Source: Aliikangiella sp964411875 (GTDB taxonomy: Bacteria > Pseudomonadota > Gammaproteobacteria > Enterobacterales > Kangiellaceae). Taken from it: a DNA stretch of 26,287 nucleotides. Position 1 is the stretch's first letter. Each line of letters begins with the position of its first letter. Of this stretch, positions 7,767-15,513 are shown one piece after another. The translations under genes and the position numbers were made by a program. The notes under the pieces were generated by a model that saw only the letters and a program-made list of their open reading frames with translations, had not been told where the DNA came from and did no database searches. The stretch covers positions 1 through 26,287 of the forward strand of contig CAYPMT010000021.1 of NCBI GenBank assembly GCA_964411875.1. Direction: 5' to 3'.

Positions 7767-8000
7767 TTTCTTGATTTAAAAATACTTAAGCATTAAAGTC
7801 CCAAAACGAGAGGCCGCAATTAAACCAGCTTACGCCGGTTACTTTATGACTTCCGTTTAACTTATTTTAGCAAACTCTTCAAAGCTTCTTGATTGAAGAA
7901 ATAGGCTTATCATTACAATTTACTTGAACTAAGAACTTTAAGTCTTTCAAGAATAAGTATAAACCCTTATTTGAACTATAAACGGATATATCAATTTATA

Positions 8001-8321
8001 ATGAGACGCCCTTCTCTATATAACCTAAATACATTAATCTCAGAACCTTCTGGAGAGATTAAGTCACTTCTTGACCAGTTGTCAAAAATTAATAATTTAA
8101 ATAAGCTCTTAGCTAAACTATTGAGTCAACAATCCGCAAAACACTGTCGAGTGATCAATTTACGTCAAAACATACTAGTCATTGCCACTGATAGTGCCTT
8201 ATGGTTCAACAAAATACGCTTTCAAATACCTGATTTAATTGAAAAAATAAGAAAATCTGGCTATGTAAACATAATCAATATTGAGATTATTGTAAAACCT
8301 AACCTTAATCAAGCTAGCTAA
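8001..8321 (+). CDS. dciA: DciA-type replicative helicase loader (DUF721)
   Basis: The product is a 106-residue DUF721 protein. DciA proteins load the replicative helicase DnaB at the origin in bacteria that lack phage-derived DnaC or DnaI. The family core is visible from about residue 50: a beta-alpha-beta KH-like fold with NILVIATDSALWFNKIRFQI, whose conserved Trp follows a small-residue stretch, then a helix (PDLIEKIRKSG) and a final strand (IINIEIIV). The N-terminal part MRRPSLYNLNTLIS also fits. The frame can be opened at a TTG at 7971, but the ATG at 8001 matches the usual family start; neither has a ribosome binding site. It is opposite in direction to lpxC (convergent) and to the M23 gene (divergent), as in Pseudomonas. 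The 286 bases upstream contain no other gene, only the extended -10 and three small hairpins. Confidence 0.85.
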   Translation: MRRPSLYNLNTLISEPSGEIKSLLDQLSKINNLNKLLAKLLSQQSAKHCRVINLRQNILVIATDSALWFNKIRFQIPDLIEKIRKSGYVNIINIEIIVKPNLNQAS

Positions 8322-8361
8322 ATCAGCATCGGGTTTTGGCGGACTTATTAATTATCTCTGC

Positions 8362-8379
8362 TTTTTGCAGGTGCAAAAA
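8362..8379. terminator. small bidirectional hairpin between convergent dciA and lpxC
   Basis: TTTTTGC (8362-8368) and GCAAAAA (8373-8379) form a 7-bp stem around an AGGT loop, 40 bases after the dciA stop and in the convergent gap with lpxC. The T/A runs are inside the stem, so on either strand the transcript could pair with its own U run. It is a weak, symmetrical terminator candidate. Confidence 0.3.
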
Positions 8380-8478
8380 ACATTAAGTTAATAACAAATG
8401 AAGGATATAGTTGGAAAACTGGCTAAATCAGCGTGCTCAGCACACTTCGGTTTTTACCGGATAATTAAACTGGACTAG

Positions 8479-9393
8479 TTAAATAGCTAGCCCAGGTTTC
8501 ATAATGTAGGAAATTGGCGCGATATTGGCATCTTCGAAAGTAGTCACTTCCCAAGCTTCCTGATCAGCAATTAAAGCTCTTAAAAGCTTATTATTTAAGG
8601 AGTGGCCCGACTTAATACCCGTAAATGCACCAACCAGACTGTTACCCAGTAAATAAAGGTCGCCTATAGCATCTAGAATTTTGTGTTTAACGAATTCATC
8701 GTCATAACGTAAACCATCCTCATTAAGCACGCGATATTCATCAAGTACAATGGCATTATCAGTACTACCGCCTTGAACAAGGTTTTTAGAACGTAAGTGC
8801 TCAATATCATTCATAAAGCCGAAAGTTCTGGCTCGGCTAACTTCTTTTACAAAAGATGTGGTTGAAAAATCAATTTCAGAATAGTTAGAGCTAGTCGTAA
8901 ATACAGGATGTTCAAAATCAATTCCAAAAGATACTTTAAAACCATCAAAAGGTTCAAAAATAGCTTTTTTGTCACCTTCTGAAACTTCGACACGCTTTTT
9001 AATACGAATAAAACGCTTAGCCTTATTCTGCTCTTCAACACCTGCAGATTGAATTAAGAAAACAAAAGGACCAGAACTACCATCCATGATGGGTACTTCA
9101 GGCGCAGAAACATCAATATAGGCATTATCAATACCTAAACCTGCCATAGCCGCTAATAAGTGTTCAACCGTAGAAATCCTAACATCACCTTTAACTAAAC
9201 AAGTAGATAAAGTCGTATCACCCACATTCTCAGGCTTTGCATGAATTTCAACAGCGGGCTCAAGATCGACTCTTCTAAAAATAATACCCGCATCAATCGG
9301 AGCTGGACGCAATGTTAAATAAACTTTTTCGCCGGTGTGTAAACCAACACCTGTCGCCCTAATAGCTGTTTTTAATGTACGTTGTTTTATCAT
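8479..9393 (-). CDS. lpxC: UDP-3-O-acyl-N-acetylglucosamine deacetylase
   Basis: LpxC (304 residues) is the zinc enzyme of the first committed step of lipid A synthesis. Zinc ligands H78 (in STVEHL), H237 and D241 (KHKILDAIGD) are present, with catalytic E77 and H264 (SGHSLNNK). Overall length is one residue less than in E. coli. The frame stays open upstream to a TTG at 9423, but the ATG at 9393 starts MIKQRTLK exactly as in E. coli and has a GGAGA ribosome binding site seven bases away. It lies downstream of ftsZ, the standard end of the dcw cluster, but 389 bases separate the two genes, by far the widest gap in the cluster. The C-terminal tail (SYIMKPGLAI) differs from the E. coli tail recognised by FtsH. 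Confidence 0.98.
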   Translation of the reverse strand: MIKQRTLKTAIRATGVGLHTGEKVYLTLRPAPIDAGIIFRRVDLEPAVEIHAKPENVGDTTLSTCLVKGDVRISTVEHLLAAMAGLGIDNAYIDVSAPEVPIMDGSSGPFVFLIQSAGVEEQNKAKRFIRIKKRVEVSEGDKKAIFEPFDGFKVSFGIDFEHPVFTTSSNYSEIDFSTTSFVKEVSRARTFGFMNDIEHLRSKNLVQGGSTDNAIVLDEYRVLNEDGLRYDDEFVKHKILDAIGDLYLLGNSLVGAFTGIKSGHSLNNKLLRALIADQEAWEVTTFEDANIAPISYIMKPGLAI

Positions 9394-9496
9394 AAGTATC
9401 TCCAACAAAATAACATCGTCCAAGCTGTTATTTAATTTGAACTTCCCATCTCATCGGATTAAAACTAAAAATATAAGATTGCTAGACTAGTAAACT

Positions 9497-9525
9497 ATTA
9501 ATAAACTCAAGCTATTAAATGTAAA
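9497..9525 (-). promoter_or_regulatory. candidate lpxC promoter
   Basis: On the minus strand TTTACA (9520-9525, five of six -35 positions) and ATTAAT (9497-9502, four of six -10 positions) are 17 bases apart, giving a leader of about 95 bases before the lpxC ATG. It lies between lpxC and the structured element at 9612-9770, so a transcript from here would not include that element. The rest of 9394-9611 is AT-rich and shows no gene. Confidence 0.35.
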
Positions 9526-9611
9526 CTCAATCGAGTCATATAAAAGACACAAAAAGACTGATTTACTATTTAGTCAAGCTCCCAGTGTGTACTCTAGTCG
9601 ACTTTGTCTGA

Positions 9612-9770
9612 ATGGAAACTGAATGTGGCAACAAAATAGTCCTAAACGAGAAACTTGCACAACCTACCCCACTTGGCTCAAACGAAGGGGGGGAGAGCCA
9701 AGTAAGGCGGTGCAACACTATCAAAACTACTGTTGAACCACAAGCAGAAACAAAGTATCAATAGTTTCTA
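9612..9770 (+). ncRNA. candidate structured RNA element (possible group II intron 5' fragment)
   Basis: Five nested helices pair in one rod: 9613-9620 with 9763-9770 (8 bp, one G-U on the plus strand); 9624-9633 with 9731-9742 (10 bp with an AA bulge); 9636-9640 with 9717-9721 (5 bp); 9655-9660 with 9710-9715 (6 bp); and 9671-9679 with 9695-9703 (9 bp, perfect, 15-nt loop containing seven G). The G-U pair would be a C-A mismatch on the minus strand, slightly favouring a plus-strand RNA. A plus-strand frame of 50 codons (ATG 9612 to TAG 9764) runs through the whole structure without a ribosome binding site. A GTGTG, compatible with the GTGYG 5' end of group II introns, occurs at 9585. No U-tract follows on either strand, so it is not a simple terminator. 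Both the boundaries and the identity are uncertain. Confidence 0.4.
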
Positions 9771-9782
9771 GCTTATTTAAAC

Positions 9783-10925
9783 TTAATCTGCTTGTTTACG
9801 TAAAAAAGCAGGTATATCCAAATAATCCATATCACCACCAACAACTTGCTTAGGCTGAGTTGCTTGTCGTCTTAAGATGGTTGGATGCTCTAACTCAGGG
9901 TAATTATTCGTGCCATCAGCTTTTTTAGTGTTATCAACCTTAACCTGAGGCGCTTGCACATGTTGCCCAATGCCTGTTGCAACAACGGTTACGCGAATTT
10001 CATCTTTCAACTCAGAGTCAATCGCTGTACCAATAACAACCGTTGCATCATCTGCAGCAAAGTCCTGTATCACACTACCCACTTCAGAGAATTCATCAAT
10101 GCTCATATCTTCGCCTGAAGTAATGTTAACTAAAATACCTTTAGCGCCGGCTAAATCAACATCCTCGAGTAAAGGACTTGATACCGCCAGCTCAGCTGCA
10201 CGACGAGCTCGATCTTCACCACTGCCAACACCATTCCCCATCATTGAGGTACCCGTTTCTGACATAACAGTTCTTACATCAGCAAAATCGACATTAATTA
10301 AACCAGGGCATGTCATCAATTCTGCAATACCTTGTACCGCACCATGTAAGACATCATTAGCTGCACTGAAAGCTTCAGTAAGTTTTTTACCTTTCATCAC
10401 ATTAAGAACTTTATCGTTAGGTACAATTATTAACGAGTCAACATGATGACGTAATTCTTCAATACCAACTTCTGCCGCTTGCATACGTTTTTTCATTTCA
10501 AAGAAAAAAGGCTTAGTAACAACAGCAACAGTCAACACACCCATTTCTTTAGCTATTTCTGCAATAACCGGCGCTGCTCCTGTACCAGTACCGCCACCCA
10601 TTCCAGCAGTAATAAAAACCATATCCGTATCAGATAAAGCTTCACAAATTCTTTCACGATCTTCAATCGCTGCTTGACGACCAATATTAGGATTAGCACC
10701 TGCACCTAAACCTTTAGTAATCTGGCTACCTAACTGAATAGTGGTTTTTGCTGATGAACGATTTAAAGCCTGTGCATCTGTATTCGCACAAATAAATTCA
10801 ACACCATCAACATTGGCCTGCAGCATATGCTCAACAGCATTACCACCGCCACCGCCAACACCAATAACTTTAATAACTGCACTTTCGCGACAATTATCGA
10901 CTAACTCAAACATATTATTTGACAT
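9783..10925 (-). CDS. ftsZ: cell division GTPase FtsZ
   Basis: FtsZ (380 residues) is the tubulin homologue that polymerises into the division ring. The N-terminal GTPase domain has GVGGGGGNAV at 22-31 and the tubulin signature GGGTGTG at 110-116. The catalytic T7-loop region is NVDFADVRTVM at about 206-216. A short variable linker (about 315-365) leads to the conserved C-terminal peptide DYLDIPAFLRKQAD (367-380), which binds FtsA and ZipA. The ATG at 10925 has a strong AAGGGGA ribosome binding site. It is 51 bases downstream of ftsA, one of the larger gaps in the cluster, where extra transcription or processing could raise FtsZ relative to its neighbours. The gene is intact to its stop, so the structured element downstream has not damaged it. 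Confidence 0.99.
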   Translation of the reverse strand: MSNNMFELVDNCRESAVIKVIGVGGGGGNAVEHMLQANVDGVEFICANTDAQALNRSSAKTTIQLGSQITKGLGAGANPNIGRQAAIEDRERICEALSDTDMVFITAGMGGGTGTGAAPVIAEIAKEMGVLTVAVVTKPFFFEMKKRMQAAEVGIEELRHHVDSLIIVPNDKVLNVMKGKKLTEAFSAANDVLHGAVQGIAELMTCPGLINVDFADVRTVMSETGTSMMGNGVGSGEDRARRAAELAVSSPLLEDVDLAGAKGILVNITSGEDMSIDEFSEVGSVIQDFAADDATVVIGTAIDSELKDEIRVTVVATGIGQHVQAPQVKVDNTKKADGTNNYPELEHPTILRRQATQPKQVVGGDMDYLDIPAFLRKQAD

Positions 10926-10976
10926 TTCATTTCCCCTTCGTTGTTAATTTAAAAAATTAAAAGTAAAAAAATTTCA

Positions 10977-12209
10977 TTAAAAACCACTAAACCAATGCTT
11001 CATTCGTCTTAATAAATTACTAAAACCAGAACTTTTTTCTTCGTAATAAACCTTTTGTATATTTTGCTGTTGCCCATACAGTAATAAACCAACACCAGTT
11101 GCATGAATTGGGTTACGTACAACGTCCACAAGTCCCTGAACACCTTGCGGAAGACCTAAACGAACTGGCATATGAAAAACTTCTTCAGCTAGTTCAACTA
11201 AACCATCCATTTTTGATGAACCACCGGTTAGAACAATGCCTGCTGGAATAATTTCTTCAAAACCACTGCGTCTAAGCTCTGCTAGAATTAAATTAAATAA
11301 TTCTTCATAGCGTGGCTCAACAACTTCAGCTAAAGTTTGACGAGACATTTTTTTAGCACCTCTATCACCAACCCCTGGCACTTCAATAGTATCTTCAAGC
11401 GAAGTGAGCTGACGCAATGCACAGGCATATTCAATTTTAATTTGTTCCGCATGTTGGGTCGGTGTACGCAGTGCCACAGCAATATCATTAGTAACTTGAT
11501 CACCAGCAATAGGAATAACCGCTGTATGACGAATAGCGCCCTCAGTAAAAATAGCAATATCAGTCGTACCACCACCAATATCAACTAAACAAACACCTAA
11601 ATCTTTTTCATCTTCTGTTAATACCGAATAAGACGAAGCGAGCTGCTCTAAAATAATATCGTCAACTTCCAAGCTACAACGTCGAATACACTTAACAATA
11701 TTTTGTGCCGCACTCACAGCACCACTGACCATATGCACTTTTGCTTCTAAGCGAACACCTGACATACCAATGGGTTCTCTCACACCTTCTTGATTATCAA
11801 TCACAAACTCTTGCGGTAGAATATGCAAGATTCTTTGATCCGCAGGAATAGCAACTGCTTTAGCGGCATCAATCACACGTTCAACATCACTTGCATTCAC
11901 TTCACTATCTCGAATGGCAACAATACCGTGAGAATTAAGGCTACGAATATGACTACCAGCAATCCCAGCATAAACCGAATGAATCTGACAGCCAGCCATC
12001 AGCTCGGCCTCTTCAACTGCACGTTGGATCGATTGCACTGTTGATTCAATGTTAACCACTACACCTTTTTTTAAGCCATTTGATGCATGACTCCCAATAC
12101 CAATGATATTGATGTTGTTTTCATTAGCCACTTCACCAACAATAGCAACAACTTTTGAAGTACCAATATCCAGTCCAACAATTAACTTTTTTTCTTGTGT
12201 TTTTGACAT
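10977..12209 (-). CDS. ftsA: cell division protein FtsA (actin-like membrane tether)
   Basis: FtsA (410 residues) is the actin-family ATPase that anchors FtsZ to the membrane and signals to FtsQLB/FtsWI. The phosphate-1 motif VGLDIGTSKV (11-20) and the phosphate-2 motif VDIGGGTTDIAIF (about 209-221) are visible, as is the adenosine-motif region GIVLTGGSSKMDG. The C-terminal FSNLLRRMKHWFSGF is a typical amphipathic membrane-targeting helix. Length is close to E. coli FtsA (420 residues). The ATG at 12209 has an AGGAAAGAGAG tract upstream. Only three bases separate it from ftsQ. Confidence 0.99.
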   Translation of the reverse strand: MSKTQEKKLIVGLDIGTSKVVAIVGEVANENNINIIGIGSHASNGLKKGVVVNIESTVQSIQRAVEEAELMAGCQIHSVYAGIAGSHIRSLNSHGIVAIRDSEVNASDVERVIDAAKAVAIPADQRILHILPQEFVIDNQEGVREPIGMSGVRLEAKVHMVSGAVSAAQNIVKCIRRCSLEVDDIILEQLASSYSVLTEDEKDLGVCLVDIGGGTTDIAIFTEGAIRHTAVIPIAGDQVTNDIAVALRTPTQHAEQIKIEYACALRQLTSLEDTIEVPGVGDRGAKKMSRQTLAEVVEPRYEELFNLILAELRRSGFEEIIPAGIVLTGGSSKMDGLVELAEEVFHMPVRLGLPQGVQGLVDVVRNPIHATGVGLLLYGQQQNIQKVYYEEKSSGFSNLLRRMKHWFSGF

Positions 12210-12212
12210 AAT

Positions 12213-13040
12213 TTAGCTCTCTTTCCTAGCAAAAAGATTAGCGGTTAAATCTTCTCTGGGGTTATCTAACCATTGTATGGCCAGCCCATTATGGTAACGT
12301 AGATCAATTTTTTTTAGCTGGTTCTTATTTTTAATTTTTGTATACGAATTAACTAACCGGTCGATCCGTTCGTGATGATTTTTACGTCCAAGGTTAATCT
12401 CTAAACCATTACTAAAATAAAGTACCCAATTGCTTAGCTCATCAACAAGCAACTTTTCTGGCGTTAAACTTAACAACTCAAATTCTCTTTTAATTTGTTT
12501 AAAGCTATTCCAAAGCGTTAAATATTTTGCATCGGTCATTTGGACTTTTGATTTAAAGTCAAAAAGAGGCAACTGATTAAATTCTTGATTTGATTCATCA
12601 ACACTTATTCGTGAACCCTGTTGAGTTAAAATACTATCACCAAGAAAAACAACTGGATGATGCTCTTGAATATTAAAAACCAGTTTATCTGGCCATATCT
12701 TTTTAATTTCAACTGCCTTAACCCAATCAATTTTTTTGGCTGCTTTTTGTAGTTGATTTAAATCAATTGCTAACATACCTGGTATTGATTGTTGTTTTAC
12801 AAACTCAACAATAACTTCACGCTGCAAATAACGTGGCTCACCTTCAATAACAATTTGTTTAACCGGCCAGAGTTGACTCCATGCACTCACTAATTTAATA
12901 ACCAAGAAAATAAGGCCAATTAAAACCAATCCACTTACTAGCCAACGTAAGCTTGATTGATAATTCACATTAGTAGGAAAACCTGATAACTTTGCCTGCC
13001 TAACGGGCTTTCTTTTTACTGCCATGGACACCTTAAACAT
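12213..13040 (-). CDS. ftsQ: cell division protein FtsQ
   Basis: FtsQ (275 residues) is a bitopic divisome scaffold that recruits FtsL and FtsB. A basic cytoplasmic start (KRKPVRQAK) is followed by one membrane helix at about 31-50, then a POTRA domain (WPVKQIVIEGEPRYLQREVI onward, about 54-125) and the C-terminal beta domain. The ATG at 13040 is supported by an AAGGAG ribosome binding site seven bases upstream and overlaps the ddlB stop by one base as TAATG. Family sequences diverge strongly, but the order ddlB-ftsQ-ftsA makes the assignment secure. Confidence 0.97.
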   Translation of the reverse strand: MFKVSMAVKRKPVRQAKLSGFPTNVNYQSSLRWLVSGLVLIGLIFLVIKLVSAWSQLWPVKQIVIEGEPRYLQREVIVEFVKQQSIPGMLAIDLNQLQKAAKKIDWVKAVEIKKIWPDKLVFNIQEHHPVVFLGDSILTQQGSRISVDESNQEFNQLPLFDFKSKVQMTDAKYLTLWNSFKQIKREFELLSLTPEKLLVDELSNWVLYFSNGLEINLGRKNHHERIDRLVNSYTKIKNKNQLKKIDLRYHNGLAIQWLDNPREDLTANLFARKES

Positions 13041-14038
13041 TATGCATCTCCTTGAGAAACAGATGGCTCAAAGGCTACATTTTTATCAAAACTTGTATCA
13101 AGGATATTCATTACTAACTGCTCAAAGCTAATCCCTTTTGCTTGAGCTGCTTTAGGCACAAGCGATGATTTTGTCATTCCAGGAATAGTATTAACTTCTA
13201 AAATATAAAAGTCATTAGTTTTTTCTTCTCGAATAAAATCAACTCTTCCCCAACCTGAACAGCCTAAAGCAGTAAATGCTGCCAGTGCTTTTTCAGCCAA
13301 TAACTGCTCATCTTGTTCGCTTAAACCACTCGGGCAAGTGTATTCGGTATTCGCTTCTTGATATTTAGCTTGATAGTCATAAAATTCTCTTGGTGTATTA
13401 ACACGAATACTCGACAAAGCTTTTTCTTTAATGATGGCAACGCTATATTCTTCACCAGCAATAAACCGCTCAACCAAAACCTTATTATCATATTGGCCAG
13501 CAGCCTTTAAACCAGCTAACAATTCTTCTGAAGAGCTGACCTTTGACATGCCGACACTTGAACCCTCATTAACAGGCTTAAGAAAAAGTATTTCACCTAA
13601 ATCAGAGAATAGTTTTTCAATTTTATTTTTTGGCAAAGAATCATCTGTCTTCAACAAAGCAAATGGGGCGGTTTTAATTTCCATTTTCTGCCAAATCATT
13701 TTGCTCATAAATTTATCCATGGCTAATGCCGAACTCGCCACATCAGAGCCAGTAAAAGGAATACCTAAAGTTTTTAAGAAACCTTGCATAACACCATCCT
13801 CACCATCTCGGCCATGTAGAGCAATAAACACTCTATCAACTTTATGACTAGTCAAACTGTCATATAAATTAGCCGCTGGATCAATTTTTACAACATTAAT
13901 GCCACTTGCTTGTAATGCAGAATAAATCGCTTCACCCGAAGCAAGGGAAACGTCTCTTTCAGCTGAAGTACCGCCAGCTAATACAGCAACTTTGCCGTAA
14001 ATCTGGGGTTCAATTTTTAATGCTGATTCGTTAAACAC
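13040..14038 (-). CDS. ddlB: D-alanine--D-alanine ligase
   Basis: DdlB (332 residues) is an ATP-grasp enzyme that joins two D-Ala for MurF to add to the stem peptide. Visible are VAVLAGGTSAERDVSLASG (18-36), ALHGRDGEDGVMQG (74-87), GIPFTGSD, FLKPVNEGSSVGMSKV with the substrate-binding ENEGSS-type loop, EYTCPSGL and the metal and product-binding EVNTIPGMTKSSLVP near 279-293. The start codon is GTG (14036-14038), since no ATG precedes the first motif; an AAGAAG tract lies about 11 bases upstream. The N-terminus is about 15 residues longer than in E. coli DdlB. It lies 14 bases after murC and overlaps ftsQ by one base. Confidence 0.97.
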   Translation of the reverse strand: MFNESALKIEPQIYGKVAVLAGGTSAERDVSLASGEAIYSALQASGINVVKIDPAANLYDSLTSHKVDRVFIALHGRDGEDGVMQGFLKTLGIPFTGSDVASSALAMDKFMSKMIWQKMEIKTAPFALLKTDDSLPKNKIEKLFSDLGEILFLKPVNEGSSVGMSKVSSSEELLAGLKAAGQYDNKVLVERFIAGEEYSVAIIKEKALSSIRVNTPREFYDYQAKYQEANTEYTCPSGLSEQDEQLLAEKALAAFTALGCSGWGRVDFIREEKTNDFYILEVNTIPGMTKSSLVPKAAQAKGISFEQLVMNILDTSFDKNVAFEPSVSQGDA

Positions 14039-14052
14039 TTTATAAAATCTTC

Positions 14053-15513
14053 TTAAGTTCGTTTTAATTCATTAATAAAAGCTAATTTTTCATCTACCCA
14101 ATCTTTTGCGATTTTTCCAACATTACCTGCACCTTGAGTGACAACAATATCACCATCTTTTACAACTTCAGCTAACACCGCATTTAAACTTTTTTGTTCT
14201 TTAACAAAAATGGGTTCCAATTGACCACGCTGACGGATCGAACGGCATAAGGAACGACTATCAGCTCCAGCAATACTTGCTTCGCCTGCAGAATAGACAT
14301 CTAACATAATCAACACATCAACTTTAATAAGTACCGAAACAAAGTCTTCAAATAAATCTCTGGTACGGCTATAGCGATGAGGCTGAAAAACCATTACTAA
14401 TCGTTTATCTGACCAACCTGCTCTAACGGCTTCAATAGTTGCATTAATCTCTGTTGGGTGATGGCCATAATCATCAACCAACTTTAATTCCCCTACGACT
14501 GTTTTATAATCACCACAAATCTGAAAACGACGACCAATACCAGAAAACTTTGCTAAAGATTCAACTAAAGCTGGTGCTCTTATACCATCTTCATTGGCGA
14601 CGGCAAATGCCGCCAATGAATTTAAAATATTATGTTTACCTGGCATATTCAGCTGGACATCAATTAACCCTGGCTTACCACGACGCTTTACTTTATAAGA
14701 GCTCATTGTGCCTTCCTGCGACACTTCAACCGCTTGATAGTCTAATCCATCCGAAAATCCGTAAGTGACATAAGAACGCATAAGCGATGGCATAATAGCT
14801 TTCACACCTTCATCATCGCCACATAGAACCGCAAGGCCATAAAAGGGCATATTGTGTAAAAACTCAATAAAGGTCTGTTTCACTTTTTCAAAATCATTGT
14901 CATAAGTTTCCATATGATCCATATCAATATTAGTGACCACGGCAACCATCGGGTTTAAGTGTAAAAAAGACGCATCACTTTCATCGGCTTCGGCAATAAA
15001 ATAACGACTTTTGCCTAACTTTGCATTAGCACCTAAACGATTAAGTAAACCACCAATCACAAAAGTTGGATCTAAACCAGCATCAGCAAAAATAGTAGCC
15101 AAGATACTTGTCGTCGTCGTCTTTCCATGAGTTCCTGCAACTGCAACACCATGTCTAAAACGCATCAGTTCCGCTAACATTTCAGCACGTGGTACTAATG
15201 GAATACGACGTAACTTAGCTGTTTCAACTTCTGGATTATGGTTAGCAATCGCTGTACTCACTACAACCACATCAGCACCTAAGACATTATTGGCCATATG
15301 TTCATAAAAAATCTTAACACCTAAGGATTCTAAACGTTTTGTCACTGCACCTTTGTTTCGATCAGAACCTGTAACGTGATAACCCTGATTAAGCAACACT
15401 TCAGCAATACCACACATGCCTGCGCCGCCAATACCAATAAAATGAATATTGCGAATCCGCCTCATTTCAGGAATTTCGAAATCATGATTTGATGCATTAA
15501 CTAATGAGTTCAT
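14053..15513 (-). CDS. murC: UDP-N-acetylmuramate--L-alanine ligase
   Basis: MurC (486 residues) adds L-Ala to UDP-MurNAc, the first amino acid of the stem peptide. The Rossmann start GIGGAGMCGIAEVLL (27-41), the ATP loop GTHGKTTT (127-134), the carbamylated-lysine/Mg region AEADESDASFL, and the C-terminal DDYGHHPTEI are visible. Length matches E. coli MurC (491 residues). The ATG at 15513 overlaps the murG stop as ATGA and has an AAAGGAT ribosome binding site, so it is translationally coupled to murG. Confidence 0.99.
   Translation of the reverse strand: MNSLVNASNHDFEIPEMRRIRNIHFIGIGGAGMCGIAEVLLNQGYHVTGSDRNKGAVTKRLESLGVKIFYEHMANNVLGADVVVVSTAIANHNPEVETAKLRRIPLVPRAEMLAELMRFRHGVAVAGTHGKTTTTSILATIFADAGLDPTFVIGGLLNRLGANAKLGKSRYFIAEADESDASFLHLNPMVAVVTNIDMDHMETYDNDFEKVKQTFIEFLHNMPFYGLAVLCGDDEGVKAIMPSLMRSYVTYGFSDGLDYQAVEVSQEGTMSSYKVKRRGKPGLIDVQLNMPGKHNILNSLAAFAVANEDGIRAPALVESLAKFSGIGRRFQICGDYKTVVGELKLVDDYGHHPTEINATIEAVRAGWSDKRLVMVFQPHRYSRTRDLFEDFVSVLIKVDVLIMLDVYSAGEASIAGADSRSLCRSIRQRGQLEPIFVKEQKSLNAVLAEVVKDGDIVVTQGAGNVGKIAKDWVDEKLAFINELKRT

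Noticed and set aside
9970..10446. 158-codon open frame on the plus strand inside ftsZ
   Set aside because: It is exactly antisense to the conserved FtsZ core, has a low-complexity Ser/Thr/Pro-rich translation, and is explained by the codon use of ftsZ.
13431..13847. 138-codon plus-strand frame inside ddlB
   Set aside because: Antisense shadow of conserved ATP-grasp coding sequence; no ribosome binding site and no recognisable motif.
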